NCBI RefSeq assembly: GCF_030818695.1
Contig: NZ_JAUTAR010000001.1
Span: 924,501 to 988,500 of the forward strand
Source of the DNA: Chryseobacterium sp. SORGH_AS_0447
Lineage (GTDB): Bacteria; Bacteroidota; Bacteroidia; Flavobacteriales; Weeksellaceae
Length of the DNA stretch: 64,000 bases
Direction: 5' to 3'
Every line of letters starts with the position of its first letter. Positions within the stretch are counted from its first letter, which is position 1. Shown here piece after piece: positions 25,956 through 34,524 of this stretch. The translations under genes were made by a program, and so were the position numbers. Under the pieces are notes generated by a model. The model did not search any database. It saw only the letters and a list, made by a program, of their open reading frames with translations, and had not been told where the DNA came from.

Positions 25956-26501
25956 TCATCTCATCATTAAACTATTTAATTTTTTATTCTTTAAATTTTT
26001 TAAGGCGTCCCATCTCGGGTCGCTTTCGTGTTCTTCCTCTTCGTCATCTTCCTTTGGACTGAACTTTTCGAGGATTGCCAGATCTTCGTCACTTACGTTG
26101 GGCGATATCTTTTTCATCGGAATGGAAAGAGCCACATTTTCGTAAATCAGCTGGGCGATGTTGAAGGCGTGGTCTGCCGTTGGAATTGTAATAACATCTT
26201 CTTCGCTGTCATCATATTCCTCACCGAATTTTACCAGTACCTTAATCTCGTTTTCAACCGGATGATCGAAATTTTCGTTTGAAATATCACAAACCAATTC
26301 TACCGTCCCGTTTACTTTGATCTCAAATTCTAAAAATGTAGTGTGTTTATCCAGTAAAACATCCACTGCAATGTTAGGATTTGTAAATTCCTGTTCAGTG
26401 TCAAATAATTGAAAGAACTCTTTATCTATCTCATACCTGAACTCGTGCTTGCCGGTTTTGAGTCCGGAAAAGCTTACGTCGTAGTTTCTTAACTTGTCCA
26501 T
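25956..26501 (-). CDS. DUF177 (YceD) family protein
   Basis: This 181-aa acidic protein belongs to the YceD/DUF177 family: the motif VDVLLDKHTTFLEFEIKVNGTVELVCDIS lies in the middle, although the second cysteine of the usual pair is not obvious. The C-terminus has the family NPRWDALKNLKN-like end (DPRWDALKNL). DUF177 proteins are linked to 23S rRNA and ribosome assembly and are nearly always encoded before rpmF, as here. The ATG at 26501 was chosen. A TTG five codons upstream is part of the -7 box. Confidence 0.9.
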   Translation of the reverse strand: MDKLRNYDVSFSGLKTGKHEFRYEIDKEFFQLFDTEQEFTNPNIAVDVLLDKHTTFLEFEIKVNGTVELVCDISNENFDHPVENEIKVLVKFGEEYDDSEEDVITIPTADHAFNIAQLIYENVALSIPMKKISPNVSDEDLAILEKFSPKEDDEEEEHESDPRWDALKNLKNKKLNSLMMR

Positions 26502-26513
26502 AAAATGAGTGTG

Positions 26514-26521
26514 CAAAAATA
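26514..26521 (-). promoter_or_regulatory. -7 promoter box for the DUF177-rpmF operon
   Basis: The minus strand reads TATTTTTG, ending in a TTG that is in frame with the gene but should not be translated. Confidence 0.7.
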
Positions 26522-26586
26522 TGCAATTTTTTTATAATAACAAATAAAATTTCTAACAAATTAATTTTAAAATCTCCATTAAAGAT

Positions 26587-27678
26587 TTAGCCCTCAGTTT
26601 CCTCTGGCAGATCTTCATCAATTCCATTGTCTACCGCCATTTTTCTAGGCTGCAGTCGGTTGGTCATCAAATCGTTGTATTCGCTTCTATTCTTATAAAT
26701 TTTGATGGCTGCAAAAATAGCTTCGGTAAAACTTTGAGGATCCGCAATGTTTTTTCCTGCAATATCATACGCGGTCCCATGGTCCGGCGAAGTCCTGATG
26801 AACGGCAGTCCTGCCGTGTAATTAACTCCCTCTTCGTAAGCCAGTGTTTTGAAAGGAGCCAGCCCCTGATCGTGATACATGGCTAAAACAGCATCGAAGC
26901 TTTTATATTTTCCCGGCTGGAAAAAGCTGTCGGCAGGGAAAGGTCCGAAAGCCAGGATCCCGTTGTCTGAAAGTTCTTTAATGGCAGGGGAAATAATTTC
27001 AAGCTCCTCATTGCCGATGACGCCTCCGTCGCCGGCATGCGGATTCAGTCCCAGAACAGCAATCTTCGGCTTTGTAATACTGAAATCTTCAATCAGTGTC
27101 TGATTCAGCATCCGGATCTGTTTCTTTATTTTTTCTTTGGAAATATTCTCTGCAACCTGGGCAATAGGGATGTGGTGGGTGGAAACCGCTACCTTAAGAT
27201 CATCGGTTACCAGAAACATCAGTCCTTTTTTATTGAACTTTTCTTCAAAGTATCCTGTATGCCCGGCATGCTTGAAGCCCATTTTCACCATTTCATCTTT
27301 ATTGATCGGTGCCGTAACCAGAACATCGATTTCACCTTTGAGCAATGCTTCTGTTGCCGCTTCCAGGGAATCTATAGCCATCTTGGTGGATTCCTCTGTC
27401 GGAGTTCCTAATTCTACCGTAGAATTTTCTTTTACCAGATTCACCATATTCAGTTTTCCCGCGTGTGCCTGTGAAGCATCGTTGATGTAATTGAAATTCA
27501 GGTTGAGTTTAAAAATATTTTTCTGATAGGTAAATAATTTTCCCGAACCAAAAATTACCGGCGTAAAAAAATCCGTGATGGTTTTGTCCGCCAGGGATTT
27601 CATAATGATTTCGGGACCGATGCCGTTGAAATCTCCTATTGAAATTCCTACTCTTACTTTATGGTTTTTTGGGCTCAT
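26587..27678 (-). CDS. pdxA: 4-hydroxythreonine-4-phosphate dehydrogenase
   Basis: PdxA oxidises 4-phosphohydroxy-L-threonine in the DXP-dependent route to pyridoxal phosphate. The 363-aa protein has the N-terminal VGISIGDFNGIGPEI, VTAPINKDEM, the substrate loop HAGHTGYFEEKF, LGLNPHAGDGGVIGNEE, MYHDQGLAPFK and SPDHGTAYDIAGK. The histidines in these motifs form the divalent-metal site. It is divergent from riboflavin synthase with 49 bases between, which contain promoters for both. Confidence 0.97.
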   Translation of the reverse strand: MSPKNHKVRVGISIGDFNGIGPEIIMKSLADKTITDFFTPVIFGSGKLFTYQKNIFKLNLNFNYINDASQAHAGKLNMVNLVKENSTVELGTPTEESTKMAIDSLEAATEALLKGEIDVLVTAPINKDEMVKMGFKHAGHTGYFEEKFNKKGLMFLVTDDLKVAVSTHHIPIAQVAENISKEKIKKQIRMLNQTLIEDFSITKPKIAVLGLNPHAGDGGVIGNEELEIISPAIKELSDNGILAFGPFPADSFFQPGKYKSFDAVLAMYHDQGLAPFKTLAYEEGVNYTAGLPFIRTSPDHGTAYDIAGKNIADPQSFTEAIFAAIKIYKNRSEYNDLMTNRLQPRKMAVDNGIDEDLPEETEG

Positions 27679-27684
27679 TTTGAT

Positions 27685-27692
27685 TATCTTTG
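27685..27692 (+). promoter_or_regulatory. -7 promoter box for ribE
   Basis: TATCTTTG lies 35 bases before the ribE start. There is no room for an FMN riboswitch in the 49-base gap. Confidence 0.65.
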
Positions 27693-27707
27693 AAGATTAA
27701 TAAACTA

Positions 27708-27715
27708 CAAATTTA
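27708..27715 (-). promoter_or_regulatory. -7 promoter box for pdxA
   Basis: The minus strand reads TAAATTTG 29 bases before the pdxA start, back to back with the ribE promoter. Confidence 0.5.
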
Positions 27716-27727
27716 GCAAAAAATAAT

Positions 27728-28312
27728 ATGTTCACAGGAATTATTGAAGCAGTGGGGATAATTGAGAAGATAGAAAAAAGCGGAAGCAATATCGATTTTA
27801 CTTTAACCTGTCCTTTTACCGATGAATTGAAAATAGATCAGAGCCTGGCTCATAACGGCTGTTGTTTAACGGTTGTAAAAACCGAAGGCGATCAATATGT
27901 GGTAACGGCGATCAATGAAACACTGGAAAAAACCAACCTGGGGAAATGGGAAACGGGAACCGTTGTAAACCTTGAACGGTGCATGAAAATGGATGGCAGA
28001 CTGGACGGGCATATTGTACAGGGACACGTTGATAAAACAGGAGAAGTTCTCAGCATAGAAAATAAAGGCGGCAGCTATTTTATTACCATACAGTATGAAG
28101 ATGATGGCAGCTTCGTAACAGTTCCGCAGGGCTCCATTACCGTAAACGGGATCAGCCTTACTGTTGCAAAAAGCGAAGATTCCCAATTTTCCGTAGCCAT
28201 TATTCCTTACACCTGGGAATTCACCAACATGAAACATTTAAAAATCGGGGATAAAGTTAATTTAGAATTTGATATAGTTGGTAAGTATATTGCTAGGTTA
28301 ATTAAAAAGTAG
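27728..28312 (+). CDS. ribE: Riboflavin synthase alpha subunit
   Basis: The enzyme dismutates two molecules of 6,7-dimethyl-8-ribityllumazine to riboflavin. The 194-aa protein has two lumazine-binding repeats. Repeat 1 opens MFTGIIEAVG and contains HNGCCLTVV. Repeat 2 starts near MDGRLDGHIVQGHVD and contains VNGISLTV. The final YTWEFTNMKHLKIGDKVNLEFD is typical. It is the first gene of a three-gene plus-strand operon with a histidine kinase and an RNA methyltransferase. Confidence 0.97.
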   Translation: MFTGIIEAVGIIEKIEKSGSNIDFTLTCPFTDELKIDQSLAHNGCCLTVVKTEGDQYVVTAINETLEKTNLGKWETGTVVNLERCMKMDGRLDGHIVQGHVDKTGEVLSIENKGGSYFITIQYEDDGSFVTVPQGSITVNGISLTVAKSEDSQFSVAIIPYTWEFTNMKHLKIGDKVNLEFDIVGKYIARLIKK

Positions 28313-28315
28313 CGA

Positions 28316-29770
28316 ATGTCAATTAATATGTATAAAGGATATAGCTTGAGGAACCGTGTATTTTTCGGATTTCTGTTGGTATGCCTTTTAAGTGTTGTAG
28401 CTTCTTCGCTGGTGCCTTACTTTGTGCTGAGGAATAATTCTGAGAAGCAGAGTGAGATCGATATGCAGAATAAAACCGGCGCCGTAATGAGGTTTTTGGA
28501 TTATGCCGTAAGTATGAAACATACGGAAACACAAGACCTTCCCGAACTTTTAGATAACAAAATCTATGAAATTTCAGATATTAATCAGCATCCTGTCGTT
28601 CTGTACGATTTAAGGGGAAACTACCTGGTTTCAAGTGTGGAAGGAAATGCAGCCTATCGGAAACCCATCCCTATCAATATTGTTAACCGGATTCTTGCTA
28701 CCAAGGCCAGGGTTGATATCAGGGGTTATGATGCTTCTAAAGATGCCATGCTTACTTCTTCTTATTTATTGCTGAGAAATAATGATTTTGAACCGATCGC
28801 TATCGTCTATATTCCGCTGTATCATGATGAGGGTTCTTATCTAGGTGTGCTTAATACTTATTTAAAATATATCGTACTGGTTGACGTATTGCTGATCCTT
28901 TTCAGCATTTGGTTCAGTTGGGTCATGTCTAATAACCTGTCGAAGAATATTACCAAATTTTCAGATATGATCACGCGGATCACTTTATTTGAAAATGAAA
29001 TGCGTCCGATCCGCTACTATAAGAACGATGAGCTTAATGCATTGGCACGGGCTTATAACCGAATGATCCTCCAGATTCAGGATCAGAAAGAAAGGCTGCG
29101 TTTTAAAGCTTCGGAAGAGGCCTGGAGGGAAATGGCAAAACAGGTGGCTCATGAGGTCAAAAATCCGCTTACGCCGATGAAGCTGACCATCCAGAACTTT
29201 GAAAGAAAATTCGATCCTGAAGATCCGAATATCCGGGAGCGTGTAAAGCAGATGAGCAAAACCATGGTAGACCAGATCGACCTTATTGCGACGGTGGCTT
29301 CCGCATTCTCTGAATTTGCTAAACTCCCAGAAAAAAATAACGAGGTCATCAATTTGAATAATGAAGTAGAGGATATTCTCCGTGTTTTCAATAACGACCG
29401 TGTTTTCATGCATGCCAATAAAAGCAACATCATGATCAATATGGATAAAATTTATTTGTCCAGGATCATCACCAATCTTGTTACCAATGCAAGACAGGCA
29501 GAAAGTGAAGAGCGTAAGCTGATCGTTAATGTTGATATCGAGCAGCATCAGCGCAGGATTATGATTTCTGTTCAGGATAATGGAGTGGGAATCCCTGAAA
29601 ATATCTATGAAAGGATTTTCGAACCGAATTTTACCTCTAAAAACAGTGGAATGGGGCTTGGCCTGTCAATGGTAAGGAAAATGGTTGAAGATTATAAAGG
29701 AGAGATTACCGTAAAATCCGAAGTAGGAAAAGGTACAACGTTTACCATTACTTTACCGACCAATTTATAG
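28316..29770 (+). CDS. Membrane-bound sensor histidine kinase (NtrY-like)
   Basis: The 484-aa protein has transmembrane segments at about residues 16-38 and 185-205 with a periplasmic sensor domain between, then a HAMP-like linker and the kinase core. The phosphoacceptor His279 lies in VAHEVKNPLTPMKLT, the H-box type of NtrY kinases. The ATP-binding boxes are NLVTNARQA (N), DNGVGIP (G1), FEPNFT (F) and GMGLGL (G2). No response regulator gene is adjacent, so it is an orphan in this window. The start is 3 bases after the ribE stop. Confidence 0.92.
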   Translation: MSINMYKGYSLRNRVFFGFLLVCLLSVVASSLVPYFVLRNNSEKQSEIDMQNKTGAVMRFLDYAVSMKHTETQDLPELLDNKIYEISDINQHPVVLYDLRGNYLVSSVEGNAAYRKPIPINIVNRILATKARVDIRGYDASKDAMLTSSYLLLRNNDFEPIAIVYIPLYHDEGSYLGVLNTYLKYIVLVDVLLILFSIWFSWVMSNNLSKNITKFSDMITRITLFENEMRPIRYYKNDELNALARAYNRMILQIQDQKERLRFKASEEAWREMAKQVAHEVKNPLTPMKLTIQNFERKFDPEDPNIRERVKQMSKTMVDQIDLIATVASAFSEFAKLPEKNNEVINLNNEVEDILRVFNNDRVFMHANKSNIMINMDKIYLSRIITNLVTNARQAESEERKLIVNVDIEQHQRRIMISVQDNGVGIPENIYERIFEPNFTSKNSGMGLGLSMVRKMVEDYKGEITVKSEVGKGTTFTITLPTNL

Positions 29771-30465
29771 TGAAGCCTTTTATATTCAGACAATTTGAAA
29801 TCCGGCAGTCGGAGAGTGTTTTCCGCGTAGGGACGGATGGCGTTCTGCTGGGCGCTTTAGCTTCGGTGGCTCATGCATCAAACGTGTTGGAAGTAGGAAC
29901 CGGTACCGGATTGATTTCACTCATGTTGGCCCAAAGAAATCTTAATGCGGAATTTTTAGGAATCGATATTCATGAATCTGCAACCGAACTTACAAAATTG
30001 AATTTCGAAAATTCGCCTTTTGCACCGAGAGTAAAAAACGTTCATCAGGATTTTAAATATTTTAGCACACCGGAGAAATTTGATCTGATTGTATCGAATC
30101 CGCCTTATTTTGAAGTCTCAGACTCGGATAAAGACAAGATCGCTCGGCAAACGGTAGAACTGAACTTTAGGCAGCTGATTTCAAAATCGGCAGCCTTGCT
30201 CACAGAAAAAGGTGTTTTTTCTGTCATTATCCCTGTGGAAGCCGGAAAAGATTTTATTGATATTGCAGAAGAAAATAATTTAATGCTCACTCGGAAAATC
30301 AATATCAAAGGCATTCAAACGGCAAATACAAAAAGATTGATCCTCGAATTTTCTTTAACTGCCCAGCCTTTCACAGAGTCGGAATTCATTATAGAAAAAA
30401 GTCCGAGACAATACTCGGACCAATATCTTGAACTCACTAAAGAGTTTCATGTGTTTCGCAAATAA
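29770..30465 (+). CDS. trmN6: tRNA1(Val) (adenine-37-N6)-methyltransferase-like protein
   Basis: This 231-aa SAM-dependent methyltransferase resembles E. coli YfiC, which makes m6A37 in tRNA-Val. Visible are FRQFEIRQSESVFRVGTDGVLLG at the N-terminus, the SAM loop LEVGTGTGLISLM, and the N6-adenine catalytic motif SNPPYF. The start codon is GTG overlapping the stop codon of the kinase (TAGTG), so translation is probably coupled. The exact tRNA target is inferred from the family. Confidence 0.88.
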   Translation: MKPFIFRQFEIRQSESVFRVGTDGVLLGALASVAHASNVLEVGTGTGLISLMLAQRNLNAEFLGIDIHESATELTKLNFENSPFAPRVKNVHQDFKYFSTPEKFDLIVSNPPYFEVSDSDKDKIARQTVELNFRQLISKSAALLTEKGVFSVIIPVEAGKDFIDIAEENNLMLTRKINIKGIQTANTKRLILEFSLTAQPFTESEFIIEKSPRQYSDQYLELTKEFHVFRK

Positions 30466-30559
30466 AGCAATTATTCTGAACCATTAAGATTATTAATAAA
30501 AATCGGTTTGTTCTTATTTAAAAAAACTTAATTTCTTAGGTGTTCTTAATGATTAAATC

Positions 30560-31270
30560 TTATTCAAATAATTCCGCCGTATCCAGTACGGAAACCTTAC
30601 CGTCTTCGCAACGGATGGCTTCTCCCGGGAAATTCTGGATCATATGATAATCGTGGGTTGCCATTACTACAGCCGCGCCGTTTTCCAAAGCCACCTGCTT
30701 CAAAAGCGTCATGATCTCATTGGAGGTCTCAGGGTCAAGGTTTCCTGTTGGCTCATCCGCCAGAATAAGATCTGGGTGGTTCAGCAAAGCCCTTGCAATG
30801 GCGATACGCTGCTGCTCTCCTCCTGAAAGCTCATGGGGCATCTTATGCTTCTTGCTCTTCATGTTTACGCTGGCCAGAACCTCGTTGATGCGTTCTTCTA
30901 TTTTCTCCTTATCGCTCCAGCCTGTTGCTTCCAGAACGAATTTCAGGTTCTTTTCAACAGTCCGGTCGGAAAGCAGTTGAAAATCCTGGAATACGATGCC
31001 CAGTTTTCTTCTCAGGTTTGGTACATCGGAGGCTCTCAGTTTGGCAAGATCGAAACCTACCACTGCGCCGTGTCCCGAAGCCAAAGGAATATGCCCGTAC
31101 AGTGTCTTCAGCAGTGAACTTTTTCCGGAACCTGTTTTTCCGATCAGATAGCAGAATCTTCCTTTCTTGATGTTCAGATTCACATCAGAAAGAACCGTGA
31201 AGTTTTTTTGTGCAATCTTCGCGTGCTGCAGGCTTATGATGTTATCTCCGGCAATATTGGTATGTGGCAT
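30560..31270 (-). CDS. ftsE: Cell division ATP-binding protein FtsE
   Basis: FtsE is the ATPase that with FtsX controls septal peptidoglycan hydrolases. The 236-aa ABC protein has Walker A GKTGSGKSS at residues 44-52, the signature LSGGEQQRIAIARAL, Walker B LILADEPTGNLDPET and the H-loop MATHDYHMI. FtsX is not adjacent. Assignment as FtsE rather than a LolD-type lipoprotein exporter rests on overall similarity and is likely but not certain. The gap to its downstream neighbour (30466-30559) has no recognised feature. Confidence 0.85.
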   Translation of the reverse strand: MPHTNIAGDNIISLQHAKIAQKNFTVLSDVNLNIKKGRFCYLIGKTGSGKSSLLKTLYGHIPLASGHGAVVGFDLAKLRASDVPNLRRKLGIVFQDFQLLSDRTVEKNLKFVLEATGWSDKEKIEERINEVLASVNMKSKKHKMPHELSGGEQQRIAIARALLNHPDLILADEPTGNLDPETSNEIMTLLKQVALENGAAVVMATHDYHMIQNFPGEAIRCEDGKVSVLDTAELFE

Positions 31271-31373
31271 AATTCAGTTTTAAAAGTGCTTTTCTAAAAT
31301 ATTTTTTCAGATTTTAAAAATAGGAAAAAGAAGACTTAAGAACCTAAATTTTAGGAAATTTTAACAACAAAAA

Positions 31374-31400
31374 ATGCCTGAAAAACTTCTTTTCAAGCAT
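31374..31400 (-). terminator. Terminator after rpmH
   Basis: An ATGC-C-TGAAAA stem with one mismatch pairs with TTTTCA-A-GCAT and is followed on the minus strand by TTTTGTTGTT. Confidence 0.7.
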
Positions 31401-31424
31401 GATTTGTATATGATAATAAAAAGA

Positions 31425-31583
31425 TTATCTCTTAGCGCGTGATGCACTTACAGTTAAACTCTTTCTGCCTTTAGCTCTTCTCGCAGCCAAAACTCTTCTT
31501 CCATTTGGCGTAGACATTCTTTCTCTGAAACCGTGTTTGTTTCTTCTTTTTCTTTCTGATGGCTGGAATGTTCTTTTACTCAT
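31425..31583 (-). CDS. rpmH: 50S ribosomal protein L34
   Basis: The 52-codon gene encodes [19 protein letters not shown] followed by [21 protein letters not shown], the complete L34 signature, with a short extra C-terminus ([12 protein letters not shown]). L34 is a late-assembling large-subunit protein. It is monocistronic with its own strong promoter and terminator and is not accompanied by rnpA or dnaA. Confidence 0.97.
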   Translation of the reverse strand: MSKRTFQPSERKRRNKHGFRERMSTPNGRRVLAARRAKGRKSLTVSASRAKR

Positions 31584-31626
31584 TACTATATGTTTAAATC
31601 GTAATTATCTATTAATTTTCAGGTTG

Positions 31627-31657
31627 CAAAGATATGGAATTTTTTAAAAGTTGCAAA
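31627..31657 (-). promoter_or_regulatory. Consensus promoter of rpmH
   Basis: On the minus strand TTTG (31654-31657), a 19-base spacer and TATCTTTG (31627-31634) form a full-consensus Bacteroidota promoter, as expected for a ribosomal protein gene. Confidence 0.88.
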
Positions 31658-31777
31658 CTTTCGTAATATTTTTTTGATTTTTTTCATCCCTTAGTCAGTC
31701 AACTATTTACAAACCCCCGGCTCATGAAGGATTTTCCCGATAATTAAAAATAATCGTTCTGATTTGTTTAAAAGCTC

Positions 31778-31785
31778 TATCTTTG
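31778..31785 (+). promoter_or_regulatory. -7 promoter box for nrnA
   Basis: TATCTTTG lies 30 bases before the nrnA start. No -33 at correct spacing was seen. Confidence 0.6.
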
Positions 31786-31815
31786 GAAACTCAAATTTAA
31801 AGAAATATAAACATC

Positions 31816-32827
31816 ATGATGTTTACACCGGCAGAACTTTTAGAAATCAACACGTTACTTACTCCAGAAAATAAAATTGTAATCCTCACACACTACAATC
31901 CGGATGGTGATGCGGTTGGTTCGAGTCTTGGCCTTAAACATTATCTGAAAGCCAAAGGGATTCATGCAGAAGTGATCGTTCCCCAACGACTTTCCGAAGT
32001 TTCTGAAATGGATGCCGGAAGCCAAAAGAGTACTGATCGCAGACTATAAAAGAAAATTCGCTTTCGACCTTATTAATGAAGCGGACGTTATTTTCTGCCT
32101 GGATTTTAATGCACCTTCAAGGATCGGTATTCTGGGCGAATGGCTAACGAATGCCGGAGGAAAGAAAATCCTTATCGATCATCACCAGCAGCCTGAAAAA
32201 TTTGACTTCGTGTATTCCGATACGGTGATTCCGGCGACCTGCCAGATGGTTTATCATTTTATCGAAGCAATGGACGATGAAAAGCTTGTGAATAAAGATA
32301 TCGCAGAATGCCTGTATACCGGCATCATGACCGATACCGGAGGGTTCCGCTTCCGTTCTACCAGTGCTGCGACCCACAGGATTATCGCCAATTTAATTGA
32401 GCATGGGGCTGATCCTGCTGCCATTACTTCTAATACCTGGGATACCAACACCGTTTCCCGACTTCATCTTTTAGCCCTGATTTTAGGAAGGATTGAAGTG
32501 GTGAAGGACGGAAAAGTAGCAGTGTTGTATCTTACCCGGGAAGAACTGAAAGAATATGGTTTCCAGAAAGGGGATACTGAAGGTTTTGTGAATTACGGAT
32601 TAAGCATCCTCGGTGTAAAGATGGCGGCTTTCTTCATGGAAGACCTGTATGAGGACTTTATTAAAATTTCTTTTAGGAGTAAGGATGATATGGATGTCAA
32701 CCAGTTTTCAAGAAAATACTTCAGTGGAGGAGGGCACATCAATGCAGCCGGTGGAAAATCCCACGAATCTTTACAGGATACCATTGAAACCTTCAAAAAT
32801 AAAATTGAAGCTGAAGAAAGTTTGTAA
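31816..32827 (+). pseudogene. nrnA: Bifunctional oligoribonuclease/pAp phosphatase NrnA, frameshifted
   Basis: NrnA degrades short RNA (2-5 nt) and pAp. The reading frame is split. 31816-31983 encodes the DHH-domain N-terminus with THYNPDGDAVGSSLGL, ending near VIVP. The rest, from about 31985, encodes NDFPKFLKWMPEAKRVLIADY, then LIDHHQQPEKFDF, the MTDTGGFRFRSTS motif and the DHHA1 end GGGHINAAGGKSHE. The two halves join perfectly if one C is removed from the CCCC run at 31981-31984. Everything else is intact, so this is either a recent inactivating insertion or a sequencing error. Confidence 0.88.
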
Positions 32828-32869
32828 AATGATTGAAATTGAGAAATCGCTCCATCACCCCATTCCTCA

Positions 32870-32945
32870 CAACAAAATAATTTTCGACCTCAGCACCCTA
32901 ACACTCCAACCCTAATACACCACTACTCTAAAACCCTAAACCCGC
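32870..32945. repeat. C-rich low-complexity intergenic sequence
   Basis: The plus strand contains several CCCTAA and CACTCC/CACTAC-like words (for example ACACTCCAACCCTAATACAC) with almost no G between 32890 and 32940. It has no coding potential and resembles scattered intergenic low-complexity stretches. Confidence 0.45.
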
Positions 32946-33730
32946 AAATACCCCTTTTCCTCAAGTTCTTTACACGTGTACTCATACACTTCCTGAAACA
33001 TCGTGTCGAGATATTTTTTGTTGAATAAGCTGAACTTCGTCATCTTTGGAGGGTCCAGGAAAATATCACAGGCTTTTGCTTTGGAATAAACTGATTTGGC
33101 GATGGCCAGGTGTAAAATCCGGTCAAATTCTTTCATCAGGCTCATCTTTTCCAGACTGTCATAGCTGATGGAATTCACATGGGAACCGATCAGGAAATCA
33201 CATTTATCCATAATCGGCTCGATCGGTAAATTATCCAGCACCCCGCCGTCCACATAAATTTTCTCACCCATCTTCACCGGAGGCAAAATAAACGGAACAC
33301 TTGAAGAGGCAAGAAGCGGAGCAAAAAGCTCACCCTCCGAAAAAAAGTCCACTATACCATGCGTCATTTCCGTCGCGGCTACATAGACCGGAATTTTCAA
33401 AGTATTGAAATTATCTTCCGGGAAATAATCCGTTAGCAGTTTCAGGATAAATTTAGCGCTGAAAATCCCGTTTTTTGAAAGCTTAAGATAAGACCGGGAA
33501 AAAAAGGTGGTTTGCTTTACGATCTCCATCATTTCTTCGGGAGTTTTTCCTAAAGAATAAAAAGCTCCGACAATAGAACCTGCGCTGGTTCCGGAAATAA
33601 TATCAGGTTTCAGGTTGTATTCTTCAAGAGCTTTCAGAACGGCAATGTGAGCGATCCCACGCATTCCTCCGCCCGAAAGAGTAAGGCCGATTACCGGTTT
33701 CTTTTTTTTGAAGGAGAAGAAATCAAACAT
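32936..33730 (-). CDS. Patatin-like phospholipase (RssA type)
   Basis: This 264-aa serine hydrolase has the oxyanion loop SGGGMRGIAH, the nucleophile elbow GTSAG (Ser49) and the catalytic Asp in VDGGVLDN, giving the patatin Ser-Asp dyad. The family hydrolyses acyl chains from lipids, and RssA-type members are cytoplasmic or membrane-associated. The start was set at MFDFFSFKKKKPVIGLTLSG. A longer frame would overlap the neighbour. It lies one base downstream of the alpha/beta hydrolase gene. Confidence 0.88.
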   Translation of the reverse strand: MFDFFSFKKKKPVIGLTLSGGGMRGIAHIAVLKALEEYNLKPDIISGTSAGSIVGAFYSLGKTPEEMMEIVKQTTFFSRSYLKLSKNGIFSAKFILKLLTDYFPEDNFNTLKIPVYVAATEMTHGIVDFFSEGELFAPLLASSSVPFILPPVKMGEKIYVDGGVLDNLPIEPIMDKCDFLIGSHVNSISYDSLEKMSLMKEFDRILHLAIAKSVYSKAKACDIFLDPPKMTKFSLFNKKYLDTMFQEVYEYTCKELEEKGYLRV

Positions 33731-33731
33731 A

Positions 33732-34514
33732 TCAGAAGACCAGATGTTTCGGCATATTATGAAGAAGTTCGGTATTGATGATCGCCGCACAGACGGATGG
33801 CTTTTCCCAATGCCCGTTATGGCCGCAGTCCAGAATGTAAGATTTGATGTTTGTACGGTCGGGAAGGCCTTTAATTGTCACATCGGTCTTTACCGCATTG
33901 TCATGTTTTCCGGCGAGGACTAAAATTTTGGCGTCCAGATTTTCCAGGATATGTTTTTTGTCCGTTCTTTCCACCATTCCTTTTACTGAGGCAAGCGCAC
34001 CCAAATGGTTTGTCGAAAGGGCAGTTTCCAATGCAATCTCTATTTTTCCTTCCAGGATATCCCGTTCGTTGGGATTAAACAGGTTTGGAATACCGGCTCT
34101 GACGTAGTGTGCAAAAGCATCTTTAATAATACGGTAACTTTTGATCCGCTGTTCCTTTTTCTCAGCATCATCGGGAAAGTAAGTTGAAAAAAACAGGGTT
34201 AAACTTTTAAGGTATTCCAGATGTTTTTCAGCAAAAGCCAGGGAAACATAGCCTCCCATAGAATGGCCAAGCAAATGGATTTTGGTTAGGTTTTCATGAT
34301 CAAGAACTTTCTTCACCTCTTCTGCCATCAGTTCCATAGTCTGTACTTCAGCGATGATTTCCGACTGTCCATGGCCGGGAAGATCAATTTTCAGCAATGA
34401 AAAATTCTCGGAAAGATGAGGTTCCATATCGTTCCATATCGAAAGGTTTTCCATGAAGCCATGCAGCAGGACCAGGGTTTCCTTTCCGTTTCCTTTTCTC
34501 TCAAAGTTCAGCAT
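33732..34514 (-). CDS. Alpha/beta-fold hydrolase
   Basis: This 260-aa protein has the fold's oxyanion HGF motif (LVLLHGFMENLSIWN), the nucleophile elbow GHSMGG (Ser85) and a final His in DCGHNGHWEKP. The substrate is unknown; esters or thioesters such as in menaquinone or lipid metabolism are possible. The ATG at 34514 lies 10 bases after the preceding stop and fits the family start (LNFERKGNGKETLVLLHG). It is the middle gene of a three-gene operon. Confidence 0.85.
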   Translation of the reverse strand: MLNFERKGNGKETLVLLHGFMENLSIWNDMEPHLSENFSLLKIDLPGHGQSEIIAEVQTMELMAEEVKKVLDHENLTKIHLLGHSMGGYVSLAFAEKHLEYLKSLTLFFSTYFPDDAEKKEQRIKSYRIIKDAFAHYVRAGIPNLFNPNERDILEGKIEIALETALSTNHLGALASVKGMVERTDKKHILENLDAKILVLAGKHDNAVKTDVTIKGLPDRTNIKSYILDCGHNGHWEKPSVCAAIINTELLHNMPKHLVF

Positions 34515-34524
34515 AAGGCAGCAG

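Noticed and set aside
27679..27727. FMN riboswitch upstream of riboflavin synthase
   Set aside because: Only 49 bases separate ribE from the divergent pdxA gene, too short for the aptamer, and none of its conserved elements is present.
32828..32915. Short frame MIEIEKSLHHPIPHNK after nrnA
   Set aside because: It is the tail of an out-of-frame open stretch in the C-rich low-complexity region, with no promoter or conservation evidence.
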